DNA from: Sphagnum compactum
Lineage: Eukaryota; Bryophyta; Sphagnopsida; Sphagnales
Assembly (NCBI GenBank): GCA_965153455.1
Contig: OZ234495.1
Coordinates: 19,898,875-19,962,874, forward strand
Length of the DNA stretch: 64,000 bases
Direction: 5' to 3'
The notes under the pieces were generated by a model. The model was not told the DNA's origin, searched no databases, and worked only from the letters and a program-made list of their open reading frames with translations. Each line of letters starts with the position of its first letter. Position 1 is the stretch's first letter. Of the stretch, positions 1 through 10,998 are shown piece after piece. Position numbers and translations under genes: made by a program.

Positions 1-175
1 TGTCGATTGTTTCTCAGTCTGTGAATCATAGAGAGATCAGGGAGAGCAGGAAGCAGCTTGAGTCCTGGAAATGGAAAGCTGTCAGTGGGCGTGAGACTGA
101 TTCGTAGAACATAGACGCCAGGGTCCGCATCATATGGTGTATGTGTCGTCTGTTTCCACAGGACCCCTTCCTTTT
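1..175 (+). repeat. 3' end of the 5' LTR
   Basis: Near-identical to 7015-7189. The two copies diverge exactly after the run ending CTTCCTTTT, where this copy enters the PBS and the other enters flanking DNA. The end is not the usual CA dinucleotide, so the exact LTR terminus is uncertain by a few bases. Confidence 0.93.
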
Positions 176-186
176 GGTATCAGAGC
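175..186 (+). other. Primer binding site (initiator Met tRNA type)
   Basis: TGGTATCAGAGC is the standard plant retrotransposon PBS, complementary to the 3' end of initiator methionine tRNA. It abuts the 5' LTR, as required for minus-strand priming. Confidence 0.92.
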
Positions 187-969
187 AGGTTGCGTATGTG
201 AGTCTCGATATGACCTGAGAATGTGTAAATGCAATGACAGTTGAGTCACCATGTCGTTGTCTAGCGCAGATGAGATTCCGATAGAAGGACTAACTCAAGA
301 CATGCGGGAGCAACGGATCATCATTGCCTTCGATTTTTTCACTAATTCGGGTGGACCACCGAGAGGGTCTGTTGTCCTGCGTTTTTTTGGTTTCAGCCTC
401 ATCACCATTGTAGGAATAGAACCTGAAGAGGCTCGCGTAGGAGATATAGCAGTAGAGATCGCTCACAGTGGATTCTACACTCGCGCCGAGGTTTGGGTGA
501 AGGTGAGTAATGGATCAAGGGGCTGGGTCTCAACCTCCCAATTGTAGACATAGTACTACTTCACGACGTACCTTGCGTAGAGTGACGCCCTCGTCTGCTG
601 AGCGACAGCGTAGTATGCCAAGATTGGGGGACATTTGGGTTCCCAAATCGACTCCTTCAGCAAATCATTTTCCCAGGCTTTACATCCCTGGAGTGGAGGA
701 CTTGTTCCAGACTGGAGATCGCATTATCCGAGTGGAGCATGGTGGGTCAAGGTCGCGTCTGATCAGTTGGAGGATCTGGCGCGATGCAGGAGAAAGCTGG
801 AAATTTTAGCAGGAGTCCTCAGATGAGTAGATCTTTTCTCTTATTTTGTCTGACTTCTCGCCTTTACCTTTGAGACCTGTCGCTGAAGGTGAGCAGTCTA
901 CGTTCTTTGGTTGAATCGCAACTAGCTCTGTCTTGAAGGTTGTGGGTTAGTGTTGCACCTCCATTCAGG
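187..969 (+). other. Retrotransposon leader between PBS and gag
   Basis: The 783 bases between PBS and the first convincing gag ATG hold short open frames (251-547, 510-809, 635-826). These overlap in different frames and show no recognisable domain. I treat the segment as untranslated leader, possibly containing packaging signals or a decayed N-terminal gag extension. Confidence 0.6.
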
Positions 970-3354
970 ATGACAAGTCCACAAGGTATGGACGAATTGT
1001 TCTGGGGGCGCGAGCATGAAGACGTCAGTGATTGGGCTGAAAGGCTCACCATGGCTGCTGAGGTGCGAGACCTCAATGCGGACAAGCTTTTTAAGATTGT
1101 TAAGCTCAACTTGAGAGGACGGGCCCGTGAATGGTTCAGGAAGCTACAGCCGGCGCCGGCCGACTGGCTTGAGCTGAGAGCACAGATTTTGCAGAAGTAT
1201 GGCAATGTGGACTCTGATGACATTCGAATGAAGCTCGATGTCATCAAGCAGGAGCCCAAGGAACGGGTGCAGAAATATTTTGAGCGATTGGATAAATTGT
1301 TTCAGCGGGGGAAAATCCCCGATGCTGAACAGAGGAGGCGATTTCTGGGTAAGTTGAGACCAGAAATTAGGAAAATATGTGTTGTTAGGACCTACGCTGA
1401 CATAGAAGAAGTGGTGGGTGCTGCCACAGAACTCGAAAGGGTGCTAGGTGAGCTCGGCGAAACTCCATTCGAACCTCTTAAGGAAGAGCGGGAGGAGGGA
1501 GTTGCAGAGACAATGATGGAGAAGCAAGTGAATGCTTTCAATGATACGCTTGTCAATTTCATGAAGGGGAATGTGTCTAAACCTGTCACATCGTCCTCTT
1601 CCAGTATGTCTACAATGTGCCAGATTTGTAGAGGAGGAGACCACACTGCCTTAGTATGTCCGAGGCTCAATGAACCCCGGCCCAAATGTGCCAAATGTGG
1701 GATGCCGCATAGGACAGAGAATTGTGGTGTGAAGTGTTCCTTCTGTGCAGGATTAGGGCATTCGGAGGACAGATGCTGGAAGAAACCAAGGGATGGGAAG
1801 ATGCACCCCGGATCAGCTAACTTCCTGGAAGTGATGCTAGATGATGAGGAAGCGACTCTTCACCAGCTTAACGAGCTGTGTGGGAGTAAAAACTTGTTCT
1901 CCTATACTCGGGTACCAAGAAGAAGAAATCCTGTGGAGGTTACGCCAGCAGCGTCTGGACTGACAGCTGACGATACAATTGTGGGAGCAGAAGGCAATCG
2001 GGAGGGGTCTGTTAAGTCTAAGATTCTCTCCCACTTTATCAAAGGAAAGGTATCACTGACGCCGATGGAGACAGTGATGATGATACCGGGAGAACTGGAG
2101 CACCTTGAGAATCTTGTGAAGGTAGCTCGAAGAAAGAAAGACACGGAGGCGGCAAACACTCAAATGACGATGGTTTCAGCCGTCCCAGCACTCAGGCGCC
2201 TGTGCATCAGCAAGACGCACAGGAGCAAAACACTCCACCTGTCGGTGGAAGTGAATCAATGTTTGATTGAGGGACTGGTAGACACTGGAGCATCCATGTC
2301 AGTCATGGCAGCTGCAGTGGTTCGAGAGCTGGGTCTAATGCATTTGGTAACTGGATCAGAAGCATACAAGACGGCCTCAGGTGCCATTACACAGGCACTC
2401 GGCCGAATTGAGGAGGTGCCGATAAAAGTTGGAGGGGTACAATGCAGGATGACATTCATGGTTGTGGATACTGATAGCTATGATGTTTTGCTCGGGCTTG
2501 ATCTGCTGATCAAGATTGGTGCGATTGTGGATGTAGAGCAGGGACTGATCCAAATCAGGCGAGGTCCTGGTGCTGATGTGGAAGTGCTGCCACTCACTGT
2601 GGTAAATCTGTTGCAGAGGTCGGGGTCAGACACTGGTGACCACCATAACGATTATGTTCAGAGACAAACACCTGGAATTACGGAAGTAAGGAGGCGAGCG
2701 TCCTATTTGTCTCGGCAGGATACGGATGAACAGTTAGCTGAGCTGGAGTCCGAGTCGGATCCTGGCTCAAGCGAAGAATCTGATGAAGAGAGTCAATCGA
2801 GGGGTACAGTTGAAGGTGGATTTGAGTTCGGGAACACCGAGCTTGAAGATTTAGTGTCAAAAGAGGGGCCACAACAAATTCTGCAGCTGATGCTGCGAGA
2901 CAAAGCAGACGATTTGCTGAAGGAGGAAATTACTGATGATGAGGACTATGCCAACTGGATCCAATGGGCTGCAGAAGAGGAGCAACGTATGCAGAGCCTC
3001 TCGGAAGCAGCAATTGCAGCCGAAGAATCCGTGCTGTTGCAGCTTCAGCAGATGGAGGTCGCTGATTCGAGTGGCTGTGTGGAGGAGCGCATCATGAAGA
3101 ACCCCAAGGAGGAGACACGGTGGGGCAAAATTTGTCAGAAGATCAGAATTGATCAGCACTTGGACAAAGGGATGGAGCGACAGTTATGGTGCATTCTGGA
3201 ACAATATCAAGATGTATTCGCCTGGAACAAAGGGGAGCTTGGATGTTGCAACGTTGGAGAGCATCAAATCGACACACAAGGGTTCCCCCCTTGTAAGGTA
3301 GCCCCTGGTCGATTGTCGTATTGGGAAGAGGGTAGAGGTAAACAGGCAGATTAA
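970..3354 (+). pseudogene. Gag-protease part of the gypsy polyprotein (interrupted)
   Basis: The open frame runs from upstream, but its first ATG is at 970 (MTSPQGMDELFW); this start gives 794 codons. The N-terminal third is a retrotransposon gag capsid-like helical region. Three zinc knuckles follow at about residues 217-275: the first (CQICRGGDHTALVC) and third are CX2CX4HX4C and the middle one is a residue short (CX2CX3HX4C). An aspartic protease motif DTGA lies at residue 438. The frame then enters the start of the RT region and stops at TAA 3352-3354. Comparison with family layout shows that this stop comes from a frameshift shortly before it (about 3320-3350): RT-type sequence continues in the next frame to about 3440. 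Structural proteins and protease would act in cytoplasmic virus-like particles. Confidence 0.9.
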
Positions 3355-3466
3355 TGTGTTGGTCGAGTTGGGAAAAATGCGGCCAAGCAACTCAGCCTAC
3401 GCCTGCCGTGTGACTCTGCCTGTCAAGAAAGTAGACGATTCTGTGGGGATTACAGACCCCTCAATT
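3320..3466 (+). pseudogene. Two compensating frameshifts in the RT N-terminus
   Basis: RT-like coding runs in frame 1 up to about 3335, in frame 2 from about 3340 to 3440 (the stretch around MRPSNSAYACRVTLPVKK is typical RT sequence), and returns to frame 1 before 3466. The 5' and 3' open frames are therefore in register, and two small indels about 100 bases apart created the break. The parent element had one continuous gag-pol frame. Confidence 0.85.
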
Positions 3467-5859
3467 TGCAAACTCGGAGGGATTCATTCCCCATGCCTCT
3501 TGTGGAGGATATCATCTCTCAATTGGGCAAGTCAGCGTGGTTCACTGCACTGGATCTACAGTCGGGATTCTGGCAGATCAAGATGGCTCCAGAGGACATG
3601 GGAAAGACAGCACTGGTTACTAAAAGTGGGTTGTTCGAATGGATTGTCATGCCATTCGGACTCAAGAATGCCACAAGTACCTTTACGCGGACTATGACCG
3701 AAGTCTTCAAAGGTTTGGGGGACTCATTCCTGAAGATCTTCGTTGATGACCTCAATGTCCACAGTGAGGAATGGCAAGATCATCTTCAGCACCTGGGAGC
3801 TGTACTCTCCAGACTAAGGGAAGTAAACTTGAAGCTGAACCCGAGCAAGTGTTGTTTTGCTGCAGGTAGTGTAGTCTTCCTAGGACATGTAGTCAGCAAA
3901 GAAGGGACTAGACCTGATCCCAATAAGGTCGATGCAGTGCGGGGATTCCCGGCGCCTACAACAGTTACCAATGTCAGATCCTTCCTGGGACTGACAGGAT
4001 ACTACCGCAAATATATTAAGGGATATTCTAAGTTGGCAGGTCCTTTGTTTGAGCTCACTAAGAAAGATGTGGACTTTGTCTGGAATCCGGATTGCCAGAG
4101 GGCGTTTGCCGATTTGAAGAAGGCTCTGATGGGAGCCCCAATTCTGGTGAGGCCGAATTTCAAGGAGCCATTTTGTCTCGATGTAGACTGGTCGACCAAG
4201 GGGGTTGGTGCGATCCTGTCACAGAGAGAAGGTGGATTTGAAAGGGTTATAGCTTACGCCAGCAAGGCATTGACGTTGGCACAAAGGAAGTTTCACCCCA
4301 TGGAAGGGGAATGCTATGCTTTGATATGGGGAATCTTGCATTTCAGGCAATACTTGCATAGAACCCACTTCACGTTGAGGACGGACCATAAGCCGCTCGA
4401 GTGGCTAGCGACTGTGTCTGATGCGCATGGAAGGAGAGGCAGATGGATTGACCTGCTACAGGACTACAGCTTTAAGATAGTCCACAGACCGGGCATGAGA
4501 CATGCGAATGCTGATGCTCTTAGTCGGAATCCGGTGGGGAAGGCTGTGGACGATGAGGACTTCCAACAGGAGATTCAGGATGATCCACATACACAACCCG
4601 AAGTGGCCGAGACGATTGAGAAGGTATTAGCTGTTTGGCATGGCCAGCATATGGACTGGCTTGGAAATAGGAAGCAGTTATGGGGCCATACTGAGCGCCA
4701 AGGGCATAGTCACGGGATCAAACATTGGCATGACTCAGATCCTCACCACCTGTTCATGATTGACTTGGTGACAGCAACGGATACTGAGGAAGAGGCGACT
4801 CCAAGTGCAGAGCAGATGGAGGTAACTGAGCATGAAAACTTGGAAGTCAACCATGGTGAGTTGAGGCGTTGGAAGGACCAGACAAAGTATTATGACAGAA
4901 GGCAACAGCTGGAGCTGGTTCTTGCTGCTCAAGGATTGTCTGAAATTGAAGGCCGCGAGATCAACCCAACCACTGCGGGTGGAGAAGCTAAGTATGGGGT
5001 TGAAGTGAAGGAGCCCGACATATGGAAGGATGCGATCTGTCTGGCGCTCCTGAAAGAGGGAGTGCTACCCGATATGGTTGAGCAGGAGGAGGGCAAGAGG
5101 GCTAGAAAGCGAGCAGAACACTACTGTTGGAAGGAGCAGAGGCTTTTCTTCAAAGACCTGTATGTGCCCAGGCCTGAAGAAAGAAGGTCACTAGTGATTC
5201 AGATGCATGAGGATCTGGGACATTCGGGCGAACAGAGGCTCTTGACCGAGATTTGTCGAAGGTATTTCTGGCACTGCCGAACTGAGGACGTCAAGTCGGT
5301 GGTCAGAAGTTGCCAGCAATGTCAGCTGGTCAAGAGTGAAGGAAGCGTCCGATCTGGGGATGAGAGACTCAAAAGCATCCCAGTCTGTGATTTGTTTTAC
5401 AGAGTGGCGATGGACACTGCTGGACCACTGCCTGAGACCAAGGCAGGAAACAAATACATACTTGTAGCCATCAACCATTACTCCAAATGGTGTGAAGCCA
5501 AGGCCGTGGCTGATCATGGTGCAAAGACGGCAGCCAGGTTCCTGGAAGACGATTTGATTTGTAGGTATGGAGTACCTGGTTTCATACTAACTGACAACGG
5601 AGGGGAGTGGGGTGCAGAGTTTGAAGTCATGTGCAAGGACTATGCTATACAGCATCAACGCACGGCACCTCAATGGCCCCAATGCAACGGGATGGCAGAA
5701 CGCATGATCAAAACCATCAAGCATGGTATCACGGTTCTGGCCACGAATCTTGCAAATGTTGACTGCTGGGATGAACACCTGGCGAAAGTTTTGTTTGGGT
5801 ACAGGTGTGGGGTCCAGGCGAGCACTAAGTTCTCGCCATTCATGGTCCTGACCGGTTGA
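3466..5859 (+). pseudogene. RT, RNase H and integrase part of the gypsy polyprotein
   Basis: Residue positions count from the ATG at 3466. RT palm motifs are present, including the catalytic FVDD at about 3739-3750 (the YXDD equivalent) and LKNATSTFTRTM. RNase H follows at about 4165-4510, with LDVDWSTKG, an E in MEGECYAL and the closing HANADALSRNP. Integrase has the HHCC finger (MHEDLGH, then CQQC, about 5205-5325) and a DDE core with D in MDTAGP (about 5412), D in LTDNGGEWG (about 5593) and E in NGMAER (about 5699). The frame ends at TGA 5857-5859, but the same frame resumes immediately, so this is a premature stop. All catalytic residues I checked are present. Confidence 0.93.
5857..5859 (+). 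other. Premature TGA in the integrase region
   Basis: The codon after the GFSPFMVLTG-like motif is TGA, and the same frame stays open from 5860 to 6291. A CGA-to-TGA transition, as expected from deamination of a methylated CpG, is the simplest origin. Confidence 0.75.
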
Positions 5860-6291
5860 TCACCAAGACTCCGAGCTGACAACTATCTGAGTGCATTGCC
5901 TGGAGTTGTGGATGATGGAGTTGATGTTGAGCAGATTGCAGCACAGTTTCTGGAGAAGGTGAAGCTCATAGCAAGCATACATGAGAACGTCTTGCTCAAC
6001 GTAGAACAGGCACAGAAGAAGCAACGAAGCACGTATGCAAGTAGGAAAGGCAAGCACCTGTTTGAAGGTCTCACTGCTGGAGAAACCATGGTCAAAATGA
6101 AGAAGCCCGGCAAGAAGCGCGCGTTGACCGCGAGCTGGGAAGGCCCGTACCGATTTGTCGGACATGTGGATGGGAAGGGCGACTATGACTTTGAAGAAGG
6201 CTGTCGTCTGTGTGTTGTCCAGGATGCTGATGGGCGTCAATGGGAGATATCTAGGAGGGACCTACAGATATTCCACATGCAACCAGATTGA
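5860..6291 (+). pseudogene. C-terminal integrase tail of the gypsy polyprotein
   Basis: About 143 codons in the same frame as gag and pol, separated from them only by the TGA. It has the basic, Lys/Arg-rich C-terminal integrase character, with KKPGKKRALTASWEGPYRF (the GPY-type module) at about 6100-6155, and ends in TGA at 6289-6291. No chromodomain signature is seen. The PPT begins about 27 bases downstream. Confidence 0.85.
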
Positions 6292-6317
6292 ACAGAGCTG
6301 AGGGACTCAGCTTTTTA

Positions 6318-6329
6318 AGAAGGGAGGGG
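6318..6329 (+). other. Polypurine tract
   Basis: AAGAAGGGAGGGG lies directly upstream of the 3' LTR and is the expected plus-strand primer site. Confidence 0.8.
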
Positions 6330-6330
6330 C

Positions 6331-7189
6331 TACATATGTAACCCTAAATTAGGTTACATATACTTCTGGGTGTCACCGATCAGGGAAGTGGGCTGTTGGT
6401 CAGTTGAGCCGTTTGTTTCCATGACGGCTGCTTTTACTTTACTTCCGCATGGGAGGTTTTGTTGATTTGGGAGCGGGGTAATGCACTGAGATATTTGCAT
6501 GGCGACTGCACTGAATGAGTATGGAGCCTGTGTGGCGGCTCCGAATTATGACTAAGGTCGGCGATGCAATTATGGAGAGTGGCGGTTTGGCACGGGAGAA
6601 GGGCTGAAGCTTCTGGACGAAGCTAACGATGGGGATGAGAAGGATAGGAAGGACGGGTTTTTTTTTTGGGGGAGAAAAGGAAGAACGGACAAGGAGAGGG
6701 AACCAAGAGAGTATTGAGGAGAGAGGTAGGAGTTGGATAGGACAGAGCTTAGCTGTGCTGAGAAATTTTTCCGCTACGTCTGAGGTAGAGTTGAGCTCCT
6801 GTTGCCGAAATAGAGGAGAGGAATTAGGGAATGAGGAGGATAGTGCATTGGGGAACGATAGAACCCTCTGCTTTCTCTGTGTGAACTGCTGATGGCAAGA
6901 ATTGCTTGAGCTGTCGAGGATGTATATATTCTGTGAATGAGAATGAAGAATTTCTTTTTGAATTCGCATAAGTGTGGATGTGCATGTTAGAAAGTGTGAG
7001 ACGTTGAATTGTTGTGTCGATTGTCTCTCAGTCTGTGAATCATAGAGAGATCAGGGAGAGCAGGAAGCAGCTTGAGTCCTGGAAATGGAAAGCTGTCAGT
7101 GGGCATGAGACTGATTCGTAGAACATAGACGCCAGGGTCCGCATCATATGGTGTATGTGTCGTCTGTTTCCACAGGACCCCTTCCTTTT
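6331..7189 (+). repeat. Complete 3' LTR (about 860 bp)
   Basis: It starts after the PPT and ends where similarity to the 5' LTR stops. The left border could be 6331 or the TGTAACCC at 6337. A short imperfect inverted pair (TATGTAACC / GGTTACATA) sits at its start. A TATATATT at about 6923-6930 could act as the core promoter. The 87-codon open frame inside it (6629-6892) has no domain and I do not call it a gene. Confidence 0.88.
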
Positions 7190-9420
7190 AGGCTACAGTA
7201 TTTTTATTTTTTTTTATGCATATCCTTATGTTATAATTTTTTTTAAAAATCCATATAGATACCTTGAGCAATGCCTAAAATCTTCATATTCAGCAACACT
7301 GGTTATTTCCAAAATACCCAAGCCCTTGAGCCATACCCTACACTAAATGCATGTTCAACGACCTTTGGGCTGGTTATTACTGGAACACCCCAACCTTTGA
7401 GCCATACCCTACACAAAATGCCTATTCAACATGTCCTACCTTTTGCCAAGAAGAAATTCCACCATGTCCCGTCCTTTGTTAAAAAAAAATTCCACTAAGT
7501 AAGTGTATTCAAGATAAACTAGAAATTTTGTGCAACCTCTAATTATTTGTAAGACCCCAAAAACATACATATGGTGGGATTTGAAGGTTCAACATACGAA
7601 GTTGCCAATGATAATTCCATCAAATTGAAAAAAACATTAAACCCTTTGTTGTTGTGCATAAGTATAATGGTGACCAAGATTATGAAACCTAACAAAATCA
7701 GACACATAAAAACATGCACACAATCTATAAATTGTGATACATGTGATAAATGTTTTGTTTGTTTGGATGTGATCATGTTGTAACCTTTCCAAATCATAGG
7801 GCCTCAACCTTTGCTTTTGATAATGTTGAAAAGCTCTTGACAAAGTGTGAACCATACTGACACAGCAATGTGCGGTAGTCTCAATTTTTAAGAATTGCAT
7901 AAGGGATATTAGGATGTGATAAGGCTAATAGGGGTTTTAGCAACTTCATGTTAGAATAAGGAATGATAAGTGCGCATGGTTACATGGAGGGTTTTTTTTT
8001 TTTTGAAATTCGATATTGGATGAATAAGGTGTAAAGTTAATTCTTTTCTTCAACAAAAAGTTGATAATCTTAGTTTTAAAACCTCAATTGTGTGATTATA
8101 GGTGAAAAATCTCTAGAGGATTGGGTTTAGAAGTAGACATCAAAATTCGTAATGTTTGGCAAAACATTGGTTTTGTTTTAGTATTTAGTGGGTAATCATG
8201 TAAGTGAGGATGTTGGAAATTTATGAAGCAGTTGAGGGGGTCTCAATGAAGGGTCCAATGGAAATAGAATAATCTTCAAACATTGTAAACGTAAGATTAA
8301 TTCAAAACAACATAACGATTAAAATAAATAGTGTGATAAGGTGGCAATGGCAATATGAATTTCATGATGAATAAAGCTTTTATTCAGGTTATGGATAAGC
8401 TCAACGAGGAGCTACAATTACATGTTGAATCTTGGGTTATGCCACAATGATTGTTTATAACTGCAGAATATCTAAGATGCATTGAATGGTGCAAATTAAG
8501 TAATTTGCCTTGCTATTAAAAAACAGTTGACGAATTGGACTGCGCAACTAACAATAATGTCCAACGTCAAACACTCAAGACCATGCGAAGATGGAGGTGT
8601 CTTTAGTTTCGTAAAAACCTTTGTAAACAGTTTCAAGTTCATCATTAGAAGCGAGGTTGACTTGCAACAAAATCACCAAGGTGCGAGAGTTTGGAGAAAT
8701 GTGATAATGCCAAGCTCAAAGGGGTTCAACTTCAAGACGAGGGCACACCTTTCATGGTTCGGGGATCTTCATCACGAGGATGCTACGTCAATGTGAAATC
8801 TAGGGATGATTCCCATGGCGGTTTTTCATTCACTTGTGCGGCTTGAGGCCCATAAAACATGGTCATGCATGATGCCATGAATTCAAAGAAAGGAAAAAAA
8901 TTTCGATCAAAATCAATTCGGTGATGAATGTGTGGAAGACTTGGTATATCAAGATGCGGGTTGTAATGTATAGGTCAAGGAAAAGGAAGGAAAGGCATAA
9001 AGTAATGGTCTAAAACCATGGTAAAGTAAAACCTTAAGATGAATGGAAAAAAAAAGGTTTAAGTAAAATTTGTTGGGCGAGAAAATGAGAAAATGTGAAA
9101 AGGATGTTTTTTTTTTCCTTTCAAAGGCCACCAAACATTGGAATCTTTCAAGAGCCACCAAACATTGGAACCTTCCATTGGCCATCGAGTTGGGGTCTTC
9201 CTTCATCTCCTTCCTTCTCCTTCTCTTTAAAGGCGTAAATTTGGATAATTTTGGGCTCTCTTTTTCGAATATAATTTTCGATTTGAATATTTAAGAGCTT
9301 GTTCTTACAACTTTCCTTTGGAAGAGAAGAATGATTAGTTTTAATAAATGGTGGAAAGAGGGAAAATAGATTGGATGATAGTAGTACCTTCAAAGGAATG
9401 GAAGTGAGTAGGGGTGACTT
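7190..9420. other. Gene-free AT-rich DNA
   Basis: No convincing gene. A local imperfect duplication built on CCCTTGAGCCATACCCTACAC occurs at about 7318-7415. Short open frames here lack family motifs or consistent splice borders. Confidence 0.6.
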
Positions 9421-9439
9421 TGGGAGCTTGAAATCTTAG

Positions 9440-9832
9440 AAAATTTTCATAAGACCTCTTGGGTTTTGTAGCATAACTTCTTTTTTATTTGGGTGCAGAA
9501 CTTGAAATTTGGTAGGCAGGTGCATCATGTAGTTAAATTTTCAATGAACTAATGCAAGCTAGATTTGAATAAATTATGTGATGGCAATAATGTTTTAAGT
9601 GACTAAAGGTCTACTATCAAATTGAACTTTCTGTTTTCATGAAACCCTCTTGGGTTTTGTGGCACAACTTTTTACTGATTTGAATGCAAAGCTTAAAATT
9701 TGGTAGGCAAGTGTGCCCTATAGTTAACTTTTCAATGAACTAATGCAAACTAGATTTGGATAATGTATGTGATAAGAATAATGTTTTGAGTGACTAAAGG
9801 TCTGCTGTCAAGTTGAGCATATTGTCAAATCC
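9440..9832. repeat. 191-bp tandem duplication
   Basis: Two diverged copies lie head to tail. CTTGGGTTTTGTAGCATAACTT at about 9459 recurs as CTTGGGTTTTGTGGCACAACTT at about 9650, and AATGAACTAATGCAA and GTGACTAAAGGTCT recur at the same spacing. The period is about 191 bp. Confidence 0.85.
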
Positions 9833-10998
9833 TTAGAAGTTGGTTTAAATGGGTGATAGTTTAATTTAAAATTATAGGATTTGGAGTGTTTGAACTTAGA
9901 AAACATATCTATCAATTCCAAATCATAAATGATGCATATGAGGCAAACTATTTGTTTTCAACTACAAACATAATTTAATATTTAGATATACACTTTGCAT
10001 TTTTTCCTTCACCAATAACATATGTACCTCCGAGTATAATCACCTCATAGAACCAAGAGTAGAGGGACAGAAAGCCGCTTCACACAAAGCAATGTGCATA
10101 TTTGTTATTTTGTGATTTTCAACCAATGGAACAAAATTTATTGAAATTTAAGTAATTTTCATTGCTAAAAATTTAATTAAAATTAATTTTAACAAAGTTT
10201 CATAAGAACTTTGAAGTTAAGTTTGCTTTGACCTTAGTAATAGTGGGATGGGCAATCTTATGGGAGGTTTAATATATTTGAACCAACAACACAAGAGGTC
10301 ATTAATCTATATATTGAAATGCATATTGGTTAGGATCTAATCACATTGTAACCCTCTAAGGCAACCCCCCTCCCAAGGTTTTGCCAGGACCAAACTTGTA
10401 TGGTCAAAGGTCAATTCCAATCCAACATTAATCAATAGGTGTATAGGCAAGGACATGTAGATGGTGAACAAATCTCTAGTGGTGTTCAGTATGTGACCTG
10501 AAAAAAATTTCACATCCAAGTTTTAGTTACTTATTAAAGGATGATGCAAGGTTCATTTGGTTTGAATAAGGGGGCAATGGGAAAGGAAGGAGATATAGAT
10601 AGAGAAGGTGTCACTACAACGAAGCTTGCAGTAGTAGCAACAATTATAGGAAGTAGCAGAGCGAATGAACGATGGTAACAAACACACGCAATAATAGCAA
10701 CAACATATGTCAACTCTTGTTACAATTGAAATTTATAACAGCCAACTAGGAAGTGTTGCTGCTTCACGATGCATTTCCCTAACCACAACAACCACGACCG
10801 AGCTCGCCATCGTTGGTGAATAATGGTAGGAAAGTTTTTGTACCATTGTTTTTTTTTCTTTTGGTGAGGTGGTTGCCTGGGCCTTTACTTCCTAGGGGCC
10901 TTTTCCTCTTTTTTTTAGGGGGGGGTTGCTTAGGGTTACGCTTACTAAGGGTTTTTTTTCCTAGGGCGTTTTTTAAAAAAAATTGTTTTTATTGTTGA
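9833..10998. other. Gene-free DNA
   Basis: AT-rich, with no gene recognised. The last 150 bases contain several T and G homopolymer runs just before the non-LTR retroelement remnant. Confidence 0.55.

Larger units (their letters stand above)
1..7189 (+). mobile_element. Ty3/gypsy LTR retrotransposon, 5' end cut by window
   Basis: Positions 1-175 repeat at 7015-7189 (offset 7014) with only two mismatches seen (positions 11 and 91), so the first 175 bases are the end of the 5' LTR and the rest of that LTR lies upstream of the window. A PBS follows the LTR directly. The internal domain order is gag, protease, RT, RNase H, integrase, which is the Ty3/gypsy order. A purine-rich PPT precedes the 3' LTR. 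About 1% LTR divergence suggests recent insertion, yet gag-pol carries three lesions. No chromodomain is obvious after the integrase. Target-site duplication cannot be checked because the left border is outside the window. Confidence 0.95.

Noticed and set aside
251-547. 98-codon frame in the retrotransposon leader as a separate gene
   Set aside because: No recognisable domain, overlaps other short frames, and lies between PBS and gag, where leader sequence is expected.
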